DNA of 64,000 nt from Parapristionchus giblindavisi (GCA_943737045.1 CALSFV010000306.1:338105-402104); one strand, 5' to 3'. Shown: positions 11,590 through 25,500, counted from the stretch's first letter. The notes: a model not told the origin generated them from the sequence alone. A program made the numbers and translations.

Positions 11590-14500
11590 CTATCCTTTGA
11601 CTGCTTGAGAATTAGTCAAATATCCTACAGGACTCCTTGATTGTCCATCAGGACAGTTTCTTCCAGATGAAGATGTTCCATTCGATGATGATGAAGGAGT
11701 AGATGGAGATGATGATGATGATGATGGATTAATCAATATATTCTCTCTATTCAATGATGATATTGATGATCTACTTGATTCATTCATCTTATTGAAACAT
11801 TCATCACATGCACGTCGATCTTTTGATACTCCATCTATTACATCCTTATATCGATTACTTGAACAACCATCACAGAATGCACGTCCACATGCTCTATAAT
11901 CAATATCAATCAATATCAATTATTAGTAAATTCAATTTGATAATCCACTAATATATAACAATATATAAATAATGAACAAAATAATGTATAATCGAACTAA
12001 CTTGCAAATACATCGTTTCTTTATATATCCAAAAGAATATTTACATAATGCACATTTTGTTTGATTCACGGCAAATCCAATCATTCTGCAAAGGCTAAAA
12101 TTAAAGAAAATTTTTAATCCTTTAAAATTCATTGAATTTATTTCGTTATTCCAGAATGTTAATGATTTACTCATTCTTTTGTAGTTAATAACAATGTATA
12201 AAATATACGAAGATATTCAAAATCTTGAAAGAAAAGTACGGTAAACATTTGGATTACTGTAGTCTATGTCATTTGAGACTATGACAAATATCGAATAAAG
12301 TGAAAGATTATTGGATAAATGGTAAATGCTATTGACCTCGGAACTTGAGCAATCTCATGAGCATCTACAACACTTGCATCTGATAGAGTATCCTCCATAT
12401 GGAATAGATCATCTCCACTCTATAATCAATCAATCGATCAAGAGTATAATCAATCAATATCATATAAAATATATAAACATATAGATATTAAAGGATATCA
12501 AATCAATCGATAAATCAATATACTATAATGGAAAATAAATGATAGAAAGTAAAGTTAAACGTACTCGATTATATCCAATACTCAAATCGCTCATTTCACT
12601 TGTTAATCTTCTTCTTCTTTCATCTTCTTTCTTTACTTGTGCTTTATGTTCTTGAAACTGAAATATGAATACATCAAGATATATAGTCAATGAATGAATG
12701 AATATCTAACCAATCAAATACATACCTTTTTCCTAGCAGTTTCTTGTGTTTGATCTTTAAACCGTACTAATCCATCACAATCAAGAATAGTCTTCATATC
12801 ATATTGTATATTATTAGATGTAGTAGGTGGTGAACCTCCTCCATTTCCTACTCCAACTATTGTATCATTATGACATCCTCCTCCTATACTTGAACGAGTT
12901 CCTCTTCTTTCTCGATTATCCTACAATTCATCTACTCTAATCTATGCATTATCTACATATAGATATAATGACTAACCAACATCTCCGAATCTAATATATC
13001 TCCATTATTTCTATGTTGAGAGGAACACAAACTGAAACCCATCACAATTATATCAAATAAACAAAAGAATGAATTAATGAATCAATGGATTAGATATAAA
13101 TGAATACCTTAAAGTATCATTGGTTGATGAAATGGATTCACTACTTCGACTCTTTACTAAACTTCTTTCCATTATTGATTTATCATCTCTATTTTCTTTC
13201 CATTCTCTATCTCCTGCTGCACTACCACATTGAGCTGAAATCAATCAATATCCATCATCTATATCTAATCAATAATAAGAAGGATACAGTACCTCTACTA
13301 TCATTATTCCTATCACAATCAATATCTTTAGATGGAGAAGTAGTATTGGAAGCGAGTAATGTTTCAACTTCATGACATCGATAAACTTCATTCCATAATC
13401 TCATTGATTGAATATTATCTGGAGCTATTAATCGAGATTTCGTTGATGGATCATATAATGCATTCTCATACTGAAAACAATCAATCAATTATATCATACT
13501 CTAATCATCCAATCATATTAGGAACCAAAAGAGACGAAGAAGAAGAAGGAATAATTATAAACATACACATTCATCAGAATTGAGTAATCTCCAAATGGGA
13601 AGAGGAGGAACATCACATTTAGTACAAGCATCTTCCATTTCTTGTACTGTATTGAAAATGAATGAAGTGAATAGACCAGAACTGACATGACATGCCAATT
13701 TAACCTTTAATAGATACAATCATTCATTACCTCCATTTATCATACTCTCAATCTCATATATCATTCTTTACTATCTCAATACATATTATCTCTGCTACAA
13801 CTACAATACTTTTTATAGTCTATTCAAGTTGTATTCAGGTATAAATAATAGATACAATGAGTATAAACATTAAACCATTTCATTCTTATCATTCCCATCT
13901 CCCCTTCAACCTTTCATCGTCTCTTCTATTCTATTCCTTCTATCATCTATTTCCATATGATATGACGTTATACAGTATCGCCAGAAAGTAATCGGACACT
14001 TTTTCATTTTTTTATAACTTTTGATCCAGGAAAGCAATCAAGCTGATCTTTTCAGCCAATGTACAGAATTCATCAAGGAATATTACCATGATGTGTTGAT
14101 GTAATTAACTTTAAAAAATTTTGCGTAGTGAGGACGCTACCGAAGTGCACTTTTTTGAAAATTCCCATTTCTTTAGTGAAAAGCCCTGTTCTTCGGGAAC
14201 ACTGTGAGAGTGTAGACCCCCACTAGGGCTGTACAGTCAAACAATCTGGAATGGCTCCGACTCCGATTTCAAGCTGTGGCAGGGTTGCAACTTGGACCTC
14301 CAAAATTTATAACTCGGCTTGAAGATGTGATAACGACCTGTTCTAAGCGCCAAAATGATGCTAGTGGCGAGTGATGTTTGTCCCCGAAATATGGTAGTCA
14401 TTTCTCGTCATTTGCCCTCAGGGCATAAAATAATTTTTTGTTGGGAGGACCGATTTTGAGACCCCACCGTTCAGAGGGCAGGTCTTCTAAAATTATGGTT

Positions 14501-17500
14501 TCAGCGCATGCAGCTTTGCAATGTATCATATATTTATTTCCCTTATTTTGGTTTGTTTCCGATTCCTTTCAGACCCGTTGCAAAAGTTATGTTGAGGTCT
14601 ACTCGGTTGTAGCGAGTAAAGATCAAAATACAAAGATCAAAGATCAATGTTCAGCAATAGTGTAAAAACTTTTGTGAACATCTCTAACATGCATAGGTGC
14701 TTTGCAAATAAGAAATTTCATAAATAGAGGCCCAGGGATGAGAGCAGTAAGAGAGAAAGCACAAGAGCCGCACCGAGTAGACCTCGGCATAACTTTAGCT
14801 ATGGGTCTAAAAGGAATCGGAACTAAACCAATATAAGGGAAAAAAATATATGATACATTACAAAGCTGCTTGCGCAGTATCCATATGTTTAGAAGACCCG
14901 CCCTCTGATCGGTAGGGTCTCAAAATCGGTCCTCCCAACAAAAAATTATTTTATGCTCTGAGGGCAAATGACGAGCTATGACTACCATATTTCGGGGATA
15001 AACATCACTCGCCACTAGCATCATTTTGGCGCTTAGTACGGGTCGTTATCACATCTAGAAGCCGAGTTATAAATTTTGGAGGTCAAAGTTGCAACCCTGC
15101 CACACCTTGAAATCGGAGCCGGAGCCATTCCAGATTGTTTGACTGTACAGCCCTAGTGGGGTCTACACTCTCACAGTGTTCCCGAAGAACAGGGCTTTTC
15201 ACTAAAGAAATGGGAGTTTTCAAAAAAGTGCACTTCGGTAGCGTCATCACTACGCAAAAACTAACTAAGTAAATTACACCAAGACATCATGGTAATATTC
15301 CTTGATAAATTCTGTACATTGGCTGAAAAGATCAGCTTGATTTCTTTCCTGGATCAAAAGTTATAAAAAATGAAAAAGTGTCCGATTACTTTCTGGCGAT
15401 ACTGTACATATATTTCATATCTTTCATAATGAATCAGAGATGGAAGAGCAAAGAAAGAATATAAAATAGAAGTACAATAGATAGAAAAGAGGAAAGTCCA
15501 ATAAATATACTTTAAAATATAATGACTATATAAACAAACAAACCAGATAAGCCATGGAGAATTCAAATTCATTCGAATTTTTCATATAAATTTGATGTAA
15601 TGAATCCAACCATTGAAGAAATACAGGACATCTCTCATTCACATCTGTTCCATGCATTCCATTCCTTTAATAAATCAATCAATTCATCAAAAGATCAAAG
15701 ATCAATCTTACCTATCAGCAAACTTATGGCCATATGCAATCCAATCACGTCTAATCAATTCTTCAAATCCCTGTCAAATAAATAGATAGAGAATGAGAAG
15801 AATAAAGGAATGATTGATACCTTCATAGTTCGATAATATGGATCGATTAGAATCTTAGCCAATGTAATCAATTGAGTAGTTCTATCCCATCCATCAGAAC
15901 AATGAACAAGAACATTCACTCCCTTCAATTAATCAATTAATATAATCAATCAATCAATATAATCGATCAATATAATCAATGAATGAATGAATAGAGGAAT
16001 ACCTTATCTATGAGTTGATCAGCTACTTTATTAGAGTATTGTAGAAGACCAACCATATTAATGAACCAGTTTGTAGTCTTAAAGAGAAGAATAAAAGTAT
16101 TTAATAGTAGAATACAATAGAATGAATGATTGAATGAACTTACTTGTAATTGCATAAGGAAGTTAGTTTGATCAACAGGAGGATTAAATAATCTACGAAG
16201 ACTATCAAAGGTCCATCGAACATTATGAATATTGGGAAGATTACAGTATTCAAGTGTACAATTTGCATAATTCTCTTAAAATAAACAAATATTTATTGTT
16301 GAGGCTTAATAGATGTAAGATCAAAGGTCGAATAGCTAGGTTATCGGTTTTCAAAATTCGGTCAGGTTTTTCGATTTTTGGCAAATTTGGTTCAAAATCC
16401 GGTCAGGTTTTTTCGATTTTCGTGAAATTTTGGCTTAAAATCCGGTCATGCCATAGGTCGAATAGCTAGGTTATCGGTTTTAAAAATTCGGTCAGGTTTT
16501 TCGATTTTTGGCACATTTGGCTCTAAATCCGGTCAGGTTTTTCGATTTTTGAGAAATTTACGCTCAAAATCCGGTCAGGGTTTTCGATTTTTGTGAAATT
16601 TTGGCTCAAAATCCGGTCAGGCTTGGTACTTTATAACCTACTTTTCGACCTTTGGGTCATGCATGGTACTTTGTAACATACTTTTCGACCTATGTGTAAG
16701 ATATTCACGCGAAATTATAAATAATGAGATATGCATATATGACAAACCTTCTCTTTCAGATCCACCTCCTTTCATTCTATTTCCTAATGATGCTGTATAT
16801 GAACGACAATCATAGATCTTCAGTCTTCCATACTCCAAATCTATAATGGTTCAATAATCAGTATTATCGATTAGTTACTCCAATCAATGAATACTCATTC
16901 TGAGAATGATTATCGTGTTCAGTCATTTTTCAGCTTGACCTCGTCTCTTACACTATCATGTTGAGATATACTAACTTATACATTCTATTGTTTCTTATAA
17001 TATTTAGTATTCAAACTGTATAATACTTACTATTCTTCATTGCTGTATAATCATTCACACAACGGAACAACTTCTCATCTTCTGAATTTCGCCATAAAAA
17101 TACTGAGCATTTAGGTTGTGCAGCCCTACAATATCCATTCTTTCAATCAATAAATAGTGATAGATATACCGTAATAGCATAGTGTGTCTATCTTTTGAAG
17201 ACCAAGCAATCGATGGAATTCTTCCTAACATTCGAAATGTACTCATTGATTCAACGTCACTTCGAGTAAATGATGATGGCATTATCATCTCACGAGGATA
17301 TGATGAACAGATACTGTAATCGAATCAATCAATCAATCGATAAATATGATAAATAATTTACGAGTAATCATCGTTGAAGTCAACAACTTTGAAGTAATCA
17401 GGATCAAGATTCCATCTTCTACATTCAGCCTTCTCATCGAGTATCCATTCTAATATAATCAATCAATAAAGATAGATAATATTATATAGACTAAATACCT

Positions 17501-18498
17501 GGTCTAGATTCAGTTTTCAACCATGAAATGGGAAGATCTTTCACTACTTTCGATATACTCCATGTGAATAAAGATGAATAGTGTCGATAGGATGCGAGTG
17601 TTGCAAACTTCTTATACCAATGACATGATTGTTCAGTTGATGATGTTGTGAATCTAAACATTCAGTCATTTGCCAATCAAATCATCAAGGCTAAAACCTC
17701 AATACCGTATAGGAATGTCATAGAAAGAAATAAAACAATGATTATAATAAAATAAGATACCTGAATACTCTAGCCTCCTTGCATGAGACTTGAAATGATT
17801 CATTAGTAATGTAATCGATAGTATCGATATTCACAATAGGAATACTCTCTACTGAGATTGGACTGAAATGGATATATTATCACGTATTCATCTATTCACA
17901 TACATTTACTATATCTCCCATGTAAATTCCTTAATAGATAATAAACATACTTTTGAGCTCGTCGATCAGAAGAAGAGATAACGACTAATCGATAGTTAGT
18001 AAGATATACTTGACAATGGAGAAACTCTGCTTTCTCTTCTAGTCTCTCACCTGAATACATTCAAATATTATACCAATGAAAATATAACAAAATTACATCA
18101 ATATTTGGTCTACTTGAATATAATATGGAAAGAAATGACAAAATAAGTCAAGAGACCTATCACTTCAAATCATACAAATATAATACATCAATGCCCTTTG
18201 ATTCTTTGAAACGTTAAATGACTGATAATGGTTGGTCTTACCAGGTATTAATTCGACAGGAACATCTTCTTCGCGTGATCCCGTGGACAAATTTAGTAGC
18301 GTCTATAAATGTTTAACATTAACGTAAACAAAGAAACAATCATATTAACCTATATCAAATGTATTAAATACTTACGATGTTATTAATAGGAGATCCATAA
18401 TCCATTACAAATGATTCAACTGGAGGTGAAGTAGATAAAGTATTAGAGGAATCATCTTGACCCTTTCCAGGTACATCTACAGCATCTGTTACGTGCAT
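11590..18498 (-). CDS. Myotubularin-related phosphoinositide 3-phosphatase with C-terminal FYVE-type finger (MTMR3/4-like)
   Basis: Start at 18498 ([18 protein letters not shown]), stop at 11590-11592. The order is a PH-GRAM region ([20 protein letters not shown], about 17950-18040), the myotubularin phosphatase ([26 protein letters not shown]-like KCSVFLWRN), the catalytic [12 protein letters not shown] loop (about 15880-15910; Cx5R intact), then [18 protein letters not shown] long Ser/Asn-rich linker follows, then a C-terminal FYVE-type finger ([35 protein letters not shown]). The intact Cx5R suggests an active enzyme on PI3P/PI(3,5)P2 at endosomes. The finger has KRCICK where FYVE domains have R(R/K)HHCR, so PI3P binding may be altered. 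One intron holds a 1.4-kb fold-back transposon, another a MITE. The 5' limit could extend further. Confidence 0.9.
13973..15404. mobile_element. Non-autonomous fold-back element of Tc1/mariner type with ~640-bp inverted arms
   Basis: The element begins CAGTATCGCCAGAAAGTAAT and ends with the inverted copy (ATTACTTTCTGGCGATACTG at 15385-15404). It is flanked by TA on both sides (13971-13972 and 15405-15406), the Tc1/mariner target duplication. The arms run about 13973-14612 and 14768-15404 and are near-identical in reverse complement (for example CGGGTCTTCTAAA-type blocks at about 14480 and 14895). The spacer holds AAAGATC repeats. No transposase is encoded. The open frame at 14438-14665 lies inside an arm and is not a gene. 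It sits in an intron of the myotubularin gene. Confidence 0.93.
16320..16700. mobile_element. Intronic MITE family 'TAGGTCGAA', tandem/compound copy in the myotubularin gene
   Basis: The intron 16260-16780 is about ten times the local norm. It contains repeated GGTCGAATAGCTAGGTTATC starts (about 16327 and 16456), several CGGTCAGGTTTTTCGATTTT units, and two right ends of the form GTAACATACTTTTCGACCTA (16647 and 16674-16693). The outer ends are inverted (TAGGTCGAA ... TTCGACCTA). The same element recurs at 35599 and 59017. Confidence 0.75.
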
Positions 18499-19141
18499 GA
18501 GCACACCAATGAGACACCAAGGATGATGAGATGATTACTATCACTCCCTGATAATTATAATCAATCAATCATACTAATATTGAATGAAAAGCTTGTGATA
18601 AAGGTGCGAATTGAACAAAATATTCCTTTACGAACACGTACATATAATCAAAGAGATAAAGAGTCATGTGGAAAATCACAAGCTTCAGTGAAAGTACTAA
18701 TCAGTGACAATTTGAGAATAGTATGAACGATGTCTTTGAAGAAGCTTAACAGCTGAGTATATCACCATAAAACCTTCAAAGGAATATAAAAATATGATGA
18801 GATGAAGAGAGAGATAAGAAGAAAGAAAAGATAATCGATATAGTGAAAGGTAGATCAGTGGCCATTCCCACATTCCTTAACACAAACTATAAATAGATAA
18901 GAGTACAAAAGAATGCCGAAATTGCCAGAAGGAAGTAGTGTTCGCGGGGTTATTGATCGGAGCCGCATGCTCTCTCCCTCCCCTCTGCGTCTCTAACCCT
19001 CTTGTCTCTGTACTCTCTCATTGTCTGGCACCCTCACCTCTTCAGTAAAACATATGTGAGGGAGAAGAAGAGACACTTTATCACTCTAAACGAAACAACC
19101 AAACAATACAATATCATCATCAATGTCATCATAGATAAATA
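18499..19141. other. Intergenic spacer upstream of the myotubularin gene
   Basis: AT-rich, apart from a GC-richer pyrimidine tract at about 18945-19030 (CTCTCCCTCCCCTCT and similar) that could be part of a promoter. No coding exon recognised. Confidence 0.5.
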
Positions 19142-20247
19142 TTAGAATAAAGAATCCATATTTCCTCTTTGACTTTTAGCAAATGCCCATTGATCCTTTC
19201 TAGATGATACTTGTTCTTGTCTCTTTGATGCTGTATCAGATGCTGATCCTGTTGCTGTCACACGCTTGATTCCCTATAATAATTATCACTTCAAAACAGC
19301 AAATTTCATTGATATAAGAACATAGTTATAGTTAAAGAGTCAACTACAGTATACTCAAATGAATACCTTGAATCCCTTAGTGATGGCTTTACTATTGAAC
19401 GCATGCCATTTATTTTTCTCTCCTTCTTTGGCACTATCTAATTCCTTCTTCTTAATTTCTTTCTTCTGAGCTCTCATCTTCCTTCGTTCTCTTTCAGCCT
19501 CAACTACATCATTAACTCTTGAATCATAAACTGAACAGGATTACCTGCCATTCATTTTTCTTATTCCATTGTTTCTGTCCTTTATCGTTATCAAAGATAT
19601 ATTGTTTCTTTTGTTCAATAGGGGCATCTTTCAAATCTCCTCGACGAGCCATCGATTTATGACCATTTCCTATAAGCAAATTACTTATACACATAGATAT
19701 ACAATCGATAGTAACATACCAACGAATGTGACAGCAATAGTATCTCCAGATATACCGTCGATAACAGCTGGATAATGTTGACCATTAGTAGTTGGAGCAA
19801 GTACACGATCACCTACCTAAAGATAATATAGTAATATAGAGATAAGGATAATCATAATCAATAGTCAAATAATAATGAACGAACCTTCCAAATTCTATCC
19901 GGAGTAGAAGAAGTTTGAAGAGACGAAGAAGCAGCTTCAGAAGCTCCTGCCTCTTCTACTAGTTCCACCTTCAATTAGAATAATAATAACAAATTCTATT
20001 AATATTACAATAAGTATTCACTTGTTAAATTACTACTAAGTCAACATAGCAATTTGCGAACTATGAAGGAATACTTACTTGTAGAGCAATGACTTCTTCA
20101 AGATCTTCCTTCAGCTTTATAAGCTCATCATTATTAGGTTCACCGAGTAAAGCAGCTTCTACCTTAAGGTTTACGCTAAAATTAAATAAAAAGACAATAA
20201 AATACCTGTTGAAGCTGTAGTTTGTAGTTTGCAAGATCGTCAGCCAT
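19142..20247 (-). CDS. SMNDC1: Survival motor neuron domain-containing protein 1 (splicing factor SPF30)
   Basis: Start at 20247 (MADDLANYKLQLQQVEAALL), stop at 19142-19144. The N-terminal helix (LKEDLEEVIALQ) is followed by a Tudor domain: WKVGDRVLAPTTNGQHYPAV, then IDGISGDTIAVTFVGNGHKS, with the aromatic-cage residues W, Y and F positions present. The C-terminal part is highly charged (ERERRKMRAQKKEIKKKELD), and WHAFNSKAITKGFKGIKR is a hallmark of the family. SPF30 is a nuclear U2-associated factor that reads symmetrically dimethylated arginine on Sm proteins and is needed to assemble the tri-snRNP. Length about 225 residues, close to the usual 238. Confidence 0.95.
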
Positions 20248-20507
20248 TTTAAGGTATTAAATCTGAATATAGAGAAAAAACTTGAGAATGAATATAGAGA
20301 AAAAACTTGAGAACGGAACGAATGATATAAACTCATGTATTAACGATTAAATCGCTAAACAACTTCAATAGATAAGTAATTCACCAAGAACGTCAACGAA
20401 TGAGACTGAAATTTGCAGAGCGTTATCGAACGACACAATTACTTACAGTATACTTGGACACACGACGCACCATTCAGTTCACGATAACCAAATTTCTGAA
20501 AACTCTG

Positions 20508-20657
20508 GTTTTGCAGGGTGATATTATAGTAAGTAGTGCGCGAAAAAAACTTACTTTTTTCTCTATATACTCATGAAATGGCGAAACAGTGACTAAAAAG
20601 TAAACAAACAGTAAGTTACTTTTCGCTCGCTAATTACTACAGTATACCCTGCAAAAC
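20508..20657. mobile_element. Short MITE with ~45-bp inverted repeats
   Basis: GTTTTGCAGGGT at 20508 is matched by ACCCTGCAAAAC at 20646-20657. The inner arms also pair (ATAGTAAGTAGTGCGCGAA against TTTTCGCTCGCTAATTACTA). The interior has a repeated AGTAACTTACT/AAGTAAGTT motif. About 150 bp, no ORF, in the SMNDC1 upstream spacer. Confidence 0.8.
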
Positions 20658-21059
20658 AAGAGAGTAAATAATTACCGTATACCGCCCATGTAAACGAGAA
20701 TCGTTTCTGTGTCCGTTTAATAATTTTAAACATTTAATTAAATCTTCATATAAGGCATAATATGAGTCAGTGAATATTATTACGAAATAATAGATTAATA
20801 TTAATTCTATCTGAAAGGTCTGACCACTAGCCAGTGCTAATGGCGGATGTCATGCAGATACAGTAGACTGCAAATCTGAGAGTTTTCATTGCTGGCTCCT
20901 GAACCAAAAAAACAGCGTTTTTTCAAATGTGCAGCAAAAAAGTATGATTTTGCATTGTATCTGTCGGATGACTACCCATGTATGAACCACATCTAAAGAG
21001 TCTAAAGAGAATTATCAATAAAGAAAAGATTACTGCAAATGGGTAAGTTTTTTTTTATT

Positions 21060-21144
21060 ACTAAAAATAATATCTATCTGCCACATATATTGACCAGAAT
21101 AACATTATGGACAATATAGGTGGCAGATAGATATAATTTTTAGG
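21060..21144. mobile_element. Near-perfect 33-bp inverted repeat (mini hairpin element)
   Basis: The left arm 21060-21092 (CTAAAAATAATATCTATCTG ...) and right arm 21112-21144 are reverse complements with about three mismatches around a 19-bp loop. It is either a very short MITE or a hairpin RNA locus. No gene overlaps it. Confidence 0.75.
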
Positions 21145-21620
21145 ACAAGTACAATTCTGAAAGGCTTACATCATTAACTCTTGAATCAGAAAGTGAAAAG
21201 GGCAAAAGGCTTTCAGGATACAATATTCATATGACTTCCATGGGAGTATTCCACTCGACAGTCTACCACTTGGTTTCTTCATTCAAAGTAATGGTCCAAA
21301 TGCGTTTATGAGTAAAGAATATGATGAAATAATAGATAGATTGATGAATTGTATGTGTCTGTGATATGTGTGAATGTACGATATAGATTATATGATGAAG
21401 ATGAGATAAGATATGAACATCTACAATTAACGTTCATATCATATTATATATGAGTGGGCGATTTGTCTATTTGACATTCCATTGTCTGATAACGTACTTC
21501 CGGACCTCTCTCTCTTCATCTCTCCCTCTCTCTCTGTCCCTTCCTCTCCCTCTTCATCCTCCACTCTCTCAATTCAGTCACCATCTTTCTACCTCATGAA
21601 ATGCATACTCATTCATTCTC

Positions 21621-22353
21621 ATGAAATCTCAGAATATCTTCCAGTAAGTTTTCACTTATTCATTCAATTATTTATTTACAATTCAATATTTGTCCATTAC
21701 CGTATCTATTACTTACAGTATCTTCTTTAAGATCAGAACCTTCATCTTCCACTCAGGAAGTAATTCAATATCGATCTCCTCCACCTCTTCATCCACGATT
21801 AAAACGATCAAGAAGTGAAAAGAATAATGTTAAAATAAGACCGGTAAGGATAATTTTATCATCTAGAGTCAATTTTCGTTATCACTTCCGTTTCCGTTTT
21901 TGTATTTATCTCCGATTACTGTCTATATTGAGTACTGTAATTGTAGACTGTAATCGATCATCGTCGAACTCATTCGGATTTTGTGTACATTGAAGATTTA
22001 ATATCGAATGGAATAAGTCGTTTGGACAAGGTAATTCAAGTGATAGGGAGAGTGAGATGGTTAGAGGGAGAGGTAGAGGGAGATGGGGAGAGGGAGAGGG
22101 AGTGAGATGGGGACAGGGAGAGATAGAGGGAGAAGGAGAGAGGGTCAAAGGGGTGAATGATTCATATAATGACGTCATATCTTATCAGATGGATTCATCA
22201 TTGAATAGAATAGACACAACTTCTCCATCTATACCTTCATCTTCTTCATATTCTCAACCTCATTCAATTCCTCTTCCTTCATCTAATCGATCACAATCAA
22301 TAATCGATCGATTAGGTAGATCAGCACGTAAACTAATTTGTTGTATTCCATGA
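21621..22353 (+). CDS. Small Ser/Pro-rich protein with C-terminal Cys-Cys, unrecognised
   Basis: Four exons join in frame: 21621-21643 (MKSQNIF), 21732-21843 (EPSSSTQEVIQYRSPPPLHP, RLKRSRSEKN), 21947-22030 (DHRRTHSDFVYIEDLISNGI, SRLDK) and 22189-22353, ending SIIDRLGRSARKLICCIP and a stop at 22351-22353. About 125 residues. An LKRSRSE basic patch and RTHS look like phosphorylation-rich regulatory sequence. The final CC could be palmitoylated, anchoring the protein to membrane through the amphipathic RLGRSARKL helix. An in-frame stop precedes the chosen ATG. The third intron contains a GAGAGG-type repeat (22045-22140). Family not recognised. Confidence 0.5.
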
Positions 22354-22570
22354 CGATAGTATTCATCTAGTTCATATATTCATTGTATACATCTCATTCC
22401 CATGCATAATTCCATTGTACTTGTGTCATATTCTTCCATTTCTCAATCACAAAATTTATCCCATAATAATCTAGTAAATCATTTGGAATATATACTTATG
22501 AACCAATAAATCAATAAATGAATTTAAAACAAATAATAAAAAACCAACAAACAAATGATATATATGATAT

Positions 22571-25500
22571 CTATTCAGCTTTAGTCTCGAATCGAGGATA
22601 TTCTTCTCTTGCTTGAGACCATGTCTTCTTTCCATATACCATTGAATGAACTATTGATCCTACTTCATCAACCTACAATAAATCAATCAATAAATTAATC
22701 GATTGATCCATTTATCGATTACCTTGACTCTAATCTGTTCCATAGTCTCAGCATGTCTTACTGTAACAGTCCATGGAGTTTGTTCAGATTCAAAGTCAAC
22801 AGTGATTCCGAATGGAATACCAATCTCATCAGTACGAGCATATCTAAATATGAATAATTCAATCAATAATCAATGAATATATAGATTGATTACCTTCTTC
22901 CAATAGATCCAGCAGAGTCATCAACCTTTGATGATAGATCAAATTGTCTCAATTTATCTCTGACTGATTCAATGATTGGAGTAAGTTTATCATTAGATGA
23001 AATAGGAAGAATTGAACATTTGATAGGAGCAACAAGAGGAGGAAGAGAAAGGAACTAAATAAATCAATATATCAATCAATCAATATAGATATGAACAAAC
23101 CGTTCTTTGTTCATCTCCTTCTCTTTGTCTGAATGAATGTTCAAGTACTGAATACATGATTCTTCCAATTCCATATGATGGTTCAATCACAGATGGTGTG
23201 ATCTCTTCTACATGAACCTATAATCAATCAATCAATCAATCGATATGATAGAGTACGGTACTTACTCTCTTCTCAGCTCTCTTCACATTAACCATTCCCT
23301 TCTTCAGATCGAATGAAGCATCATCAATCTTCAACGTATACACACTGAAAGTACATCATATCATCTACAGTAACCCTCTATCTTATATATCATCTCATAC
23401 CCTTCAGCAATAGTCTTCTCTAGTTCTTCTACTTGTTCAACAGTCAATTGTTCAAGGGCAGCTTGGATCTATAGATACTGTATTGATTGATTAGTCATAT
23501 ATTGATTGATACCTTCTTAGCGTCCTTTCTATATTCCTTTCCAATCAATCCCATATTAGGTGCAGCTTCAACAGTATTCACTGTACGAGGTTCACTCAAC
23601 TTCTTCTCTGCTACCTATCAATACAATCAATCAATATTCATTTACTCCTTCATATTCAATCATCATCATTATACGTACCAACTTGACATTAGTAGCCTTA
23701 TAATGTTGTTGTAGATCATAACATGCTCTATCAGCATTGCCTACACATTCAATCCATCCATATGAAGTGAGAATCTCTGCATCCCAACAATCCTTAATCA
23801 TCATTCATCACAATATCATACTATATCTAATCGATTAATCAATAAAGGAAAGAGATAGATCAATCAATACCTGTGCATAATGTGCCATTTCATTCGATAG
23901 ATGCTGACGGAATCGGAGACGAGCTGGATCTACTCCTACCTATAATCAATCAATATTCACTCAATAAGATATTATGATTGTAAGGAATAACCACAAATGG
24001 AGGGAAGGAGCACCAGAACAAAACCATTTTTCAATTATATTTTTGCTGGATTAATTTGCGGATGCTGAAAACGCCTGTACTCTTTAAAAAATAATTTTTT
24101 CAATGATTTTTAAGAATTTATAGAAATGGCTGAAAACAAAATTTATCGTACGAGGAAGATGCATGAACGAGAGCTATTTTTTTTAGAAATTTACGCTGAG
24201 AATTTGTCCTTTTGATCACGAAGCTCTATCTGGATGTTGTAAAGAAGAAGCAAAAATAACAGCAAAAATAGGTTTTTCGAGATCTTTAAAAATATAAATG
24301 GAAAAAAAATGATTTTCTTATGGTGCATTTGATTGGTTTGTTCTTATAGATCACAATGTGACTAATAATACCTTGAGAAGGAATTGATGACAACGTGCCA
24401 TGTAGTATCCAAGTGTCTCATTGGCTACGATACCCTAAAGACAATACAAATGATATATCATCAATAGTATACAGTATAATTAGTCAATAATTAATCAATA
24501 TCAATTGAATACCTTAGCAACAGCATCTCCAATAGTAGATTCTTGTGCTGGTTGTCCATCCATTTGATTACATCCAGAGAATAGAATCATCTTCTGATCA
24601 GCTATCTGGAATAATACATAATTTCATACGTGATCCACTGCCGCTAGCGGCAATACACCCGCGATTTTTGGCACCCGACCCCCCGATTTTCCAAAAAAAA
24701 TCACTCAAAATGACTTATAAATGCTCCATTTTTTTTTGATTCCGACCCCCCGATTTTTGCGTCCGACCCCCGATTTTCATTTCCAGCTGCAATGCCCGGC
24801 CACGTATGCATCATTTAATCCCACGAATTAAATAATATTATAAAATATAGCAAGCTTTAGCTTGTATGAAAACATGGAAAGTAAGGCAAATAAATCGTAA
24901 ATATATAAAGATATAGAATAAATAGTATAAGAGATACAAACCTTCTTGAACTTAGGGAAACTCTTATCAGATGGATCAACGAAGTGTTCAATCTCACACA
25001 TTGTGAACTCACGAACACGAATCAATCCCTACAATTCATTATATTATTTATATATTATTAATGATAACAATCACTAAATTCATAATGGACTGATTAGTAA
25101 GTTCACGGTGCAACTTTTGATACTATCCTCCCTCAACCCACTAACCACTCATATGAGTCACTTTCGGAGTCTTATCCGTTTTCAGATGTGCTTCCCTTGG
25201 AAGCAATAATCTGAATCACAAAACCCCCATAGCCACTAATGATCAAATAAAATTTTTAAAAAAAGAGATTAAGGTGACCTGTCTAGGAGAGATTTCATTT
25301 CTGAAACCAAGTCCAATCTGAGCAGCTGCGAATGGAAGACGACCCTGATTAAGGAATTATTGATTGAATAGATAGATACATCTATATCGATATACAACCA
25401 CCATATTGTATACACAAATGTGATAGGGGGGAAAGAACATGTAAACATTTGAATATTAGAAAGGATACTACAAGGGTAAATTAATAATACACAATCGATA

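Noticed and set aside
14438..14665. 75-residue frame
   Set aside because: Lies in one arm of the fold-back element and is mirrored in the other arm.
24545..24739. Small frame in the GARS region
   Set aside because: Antisense to a GARS exon and extends into the GC-rich insert.
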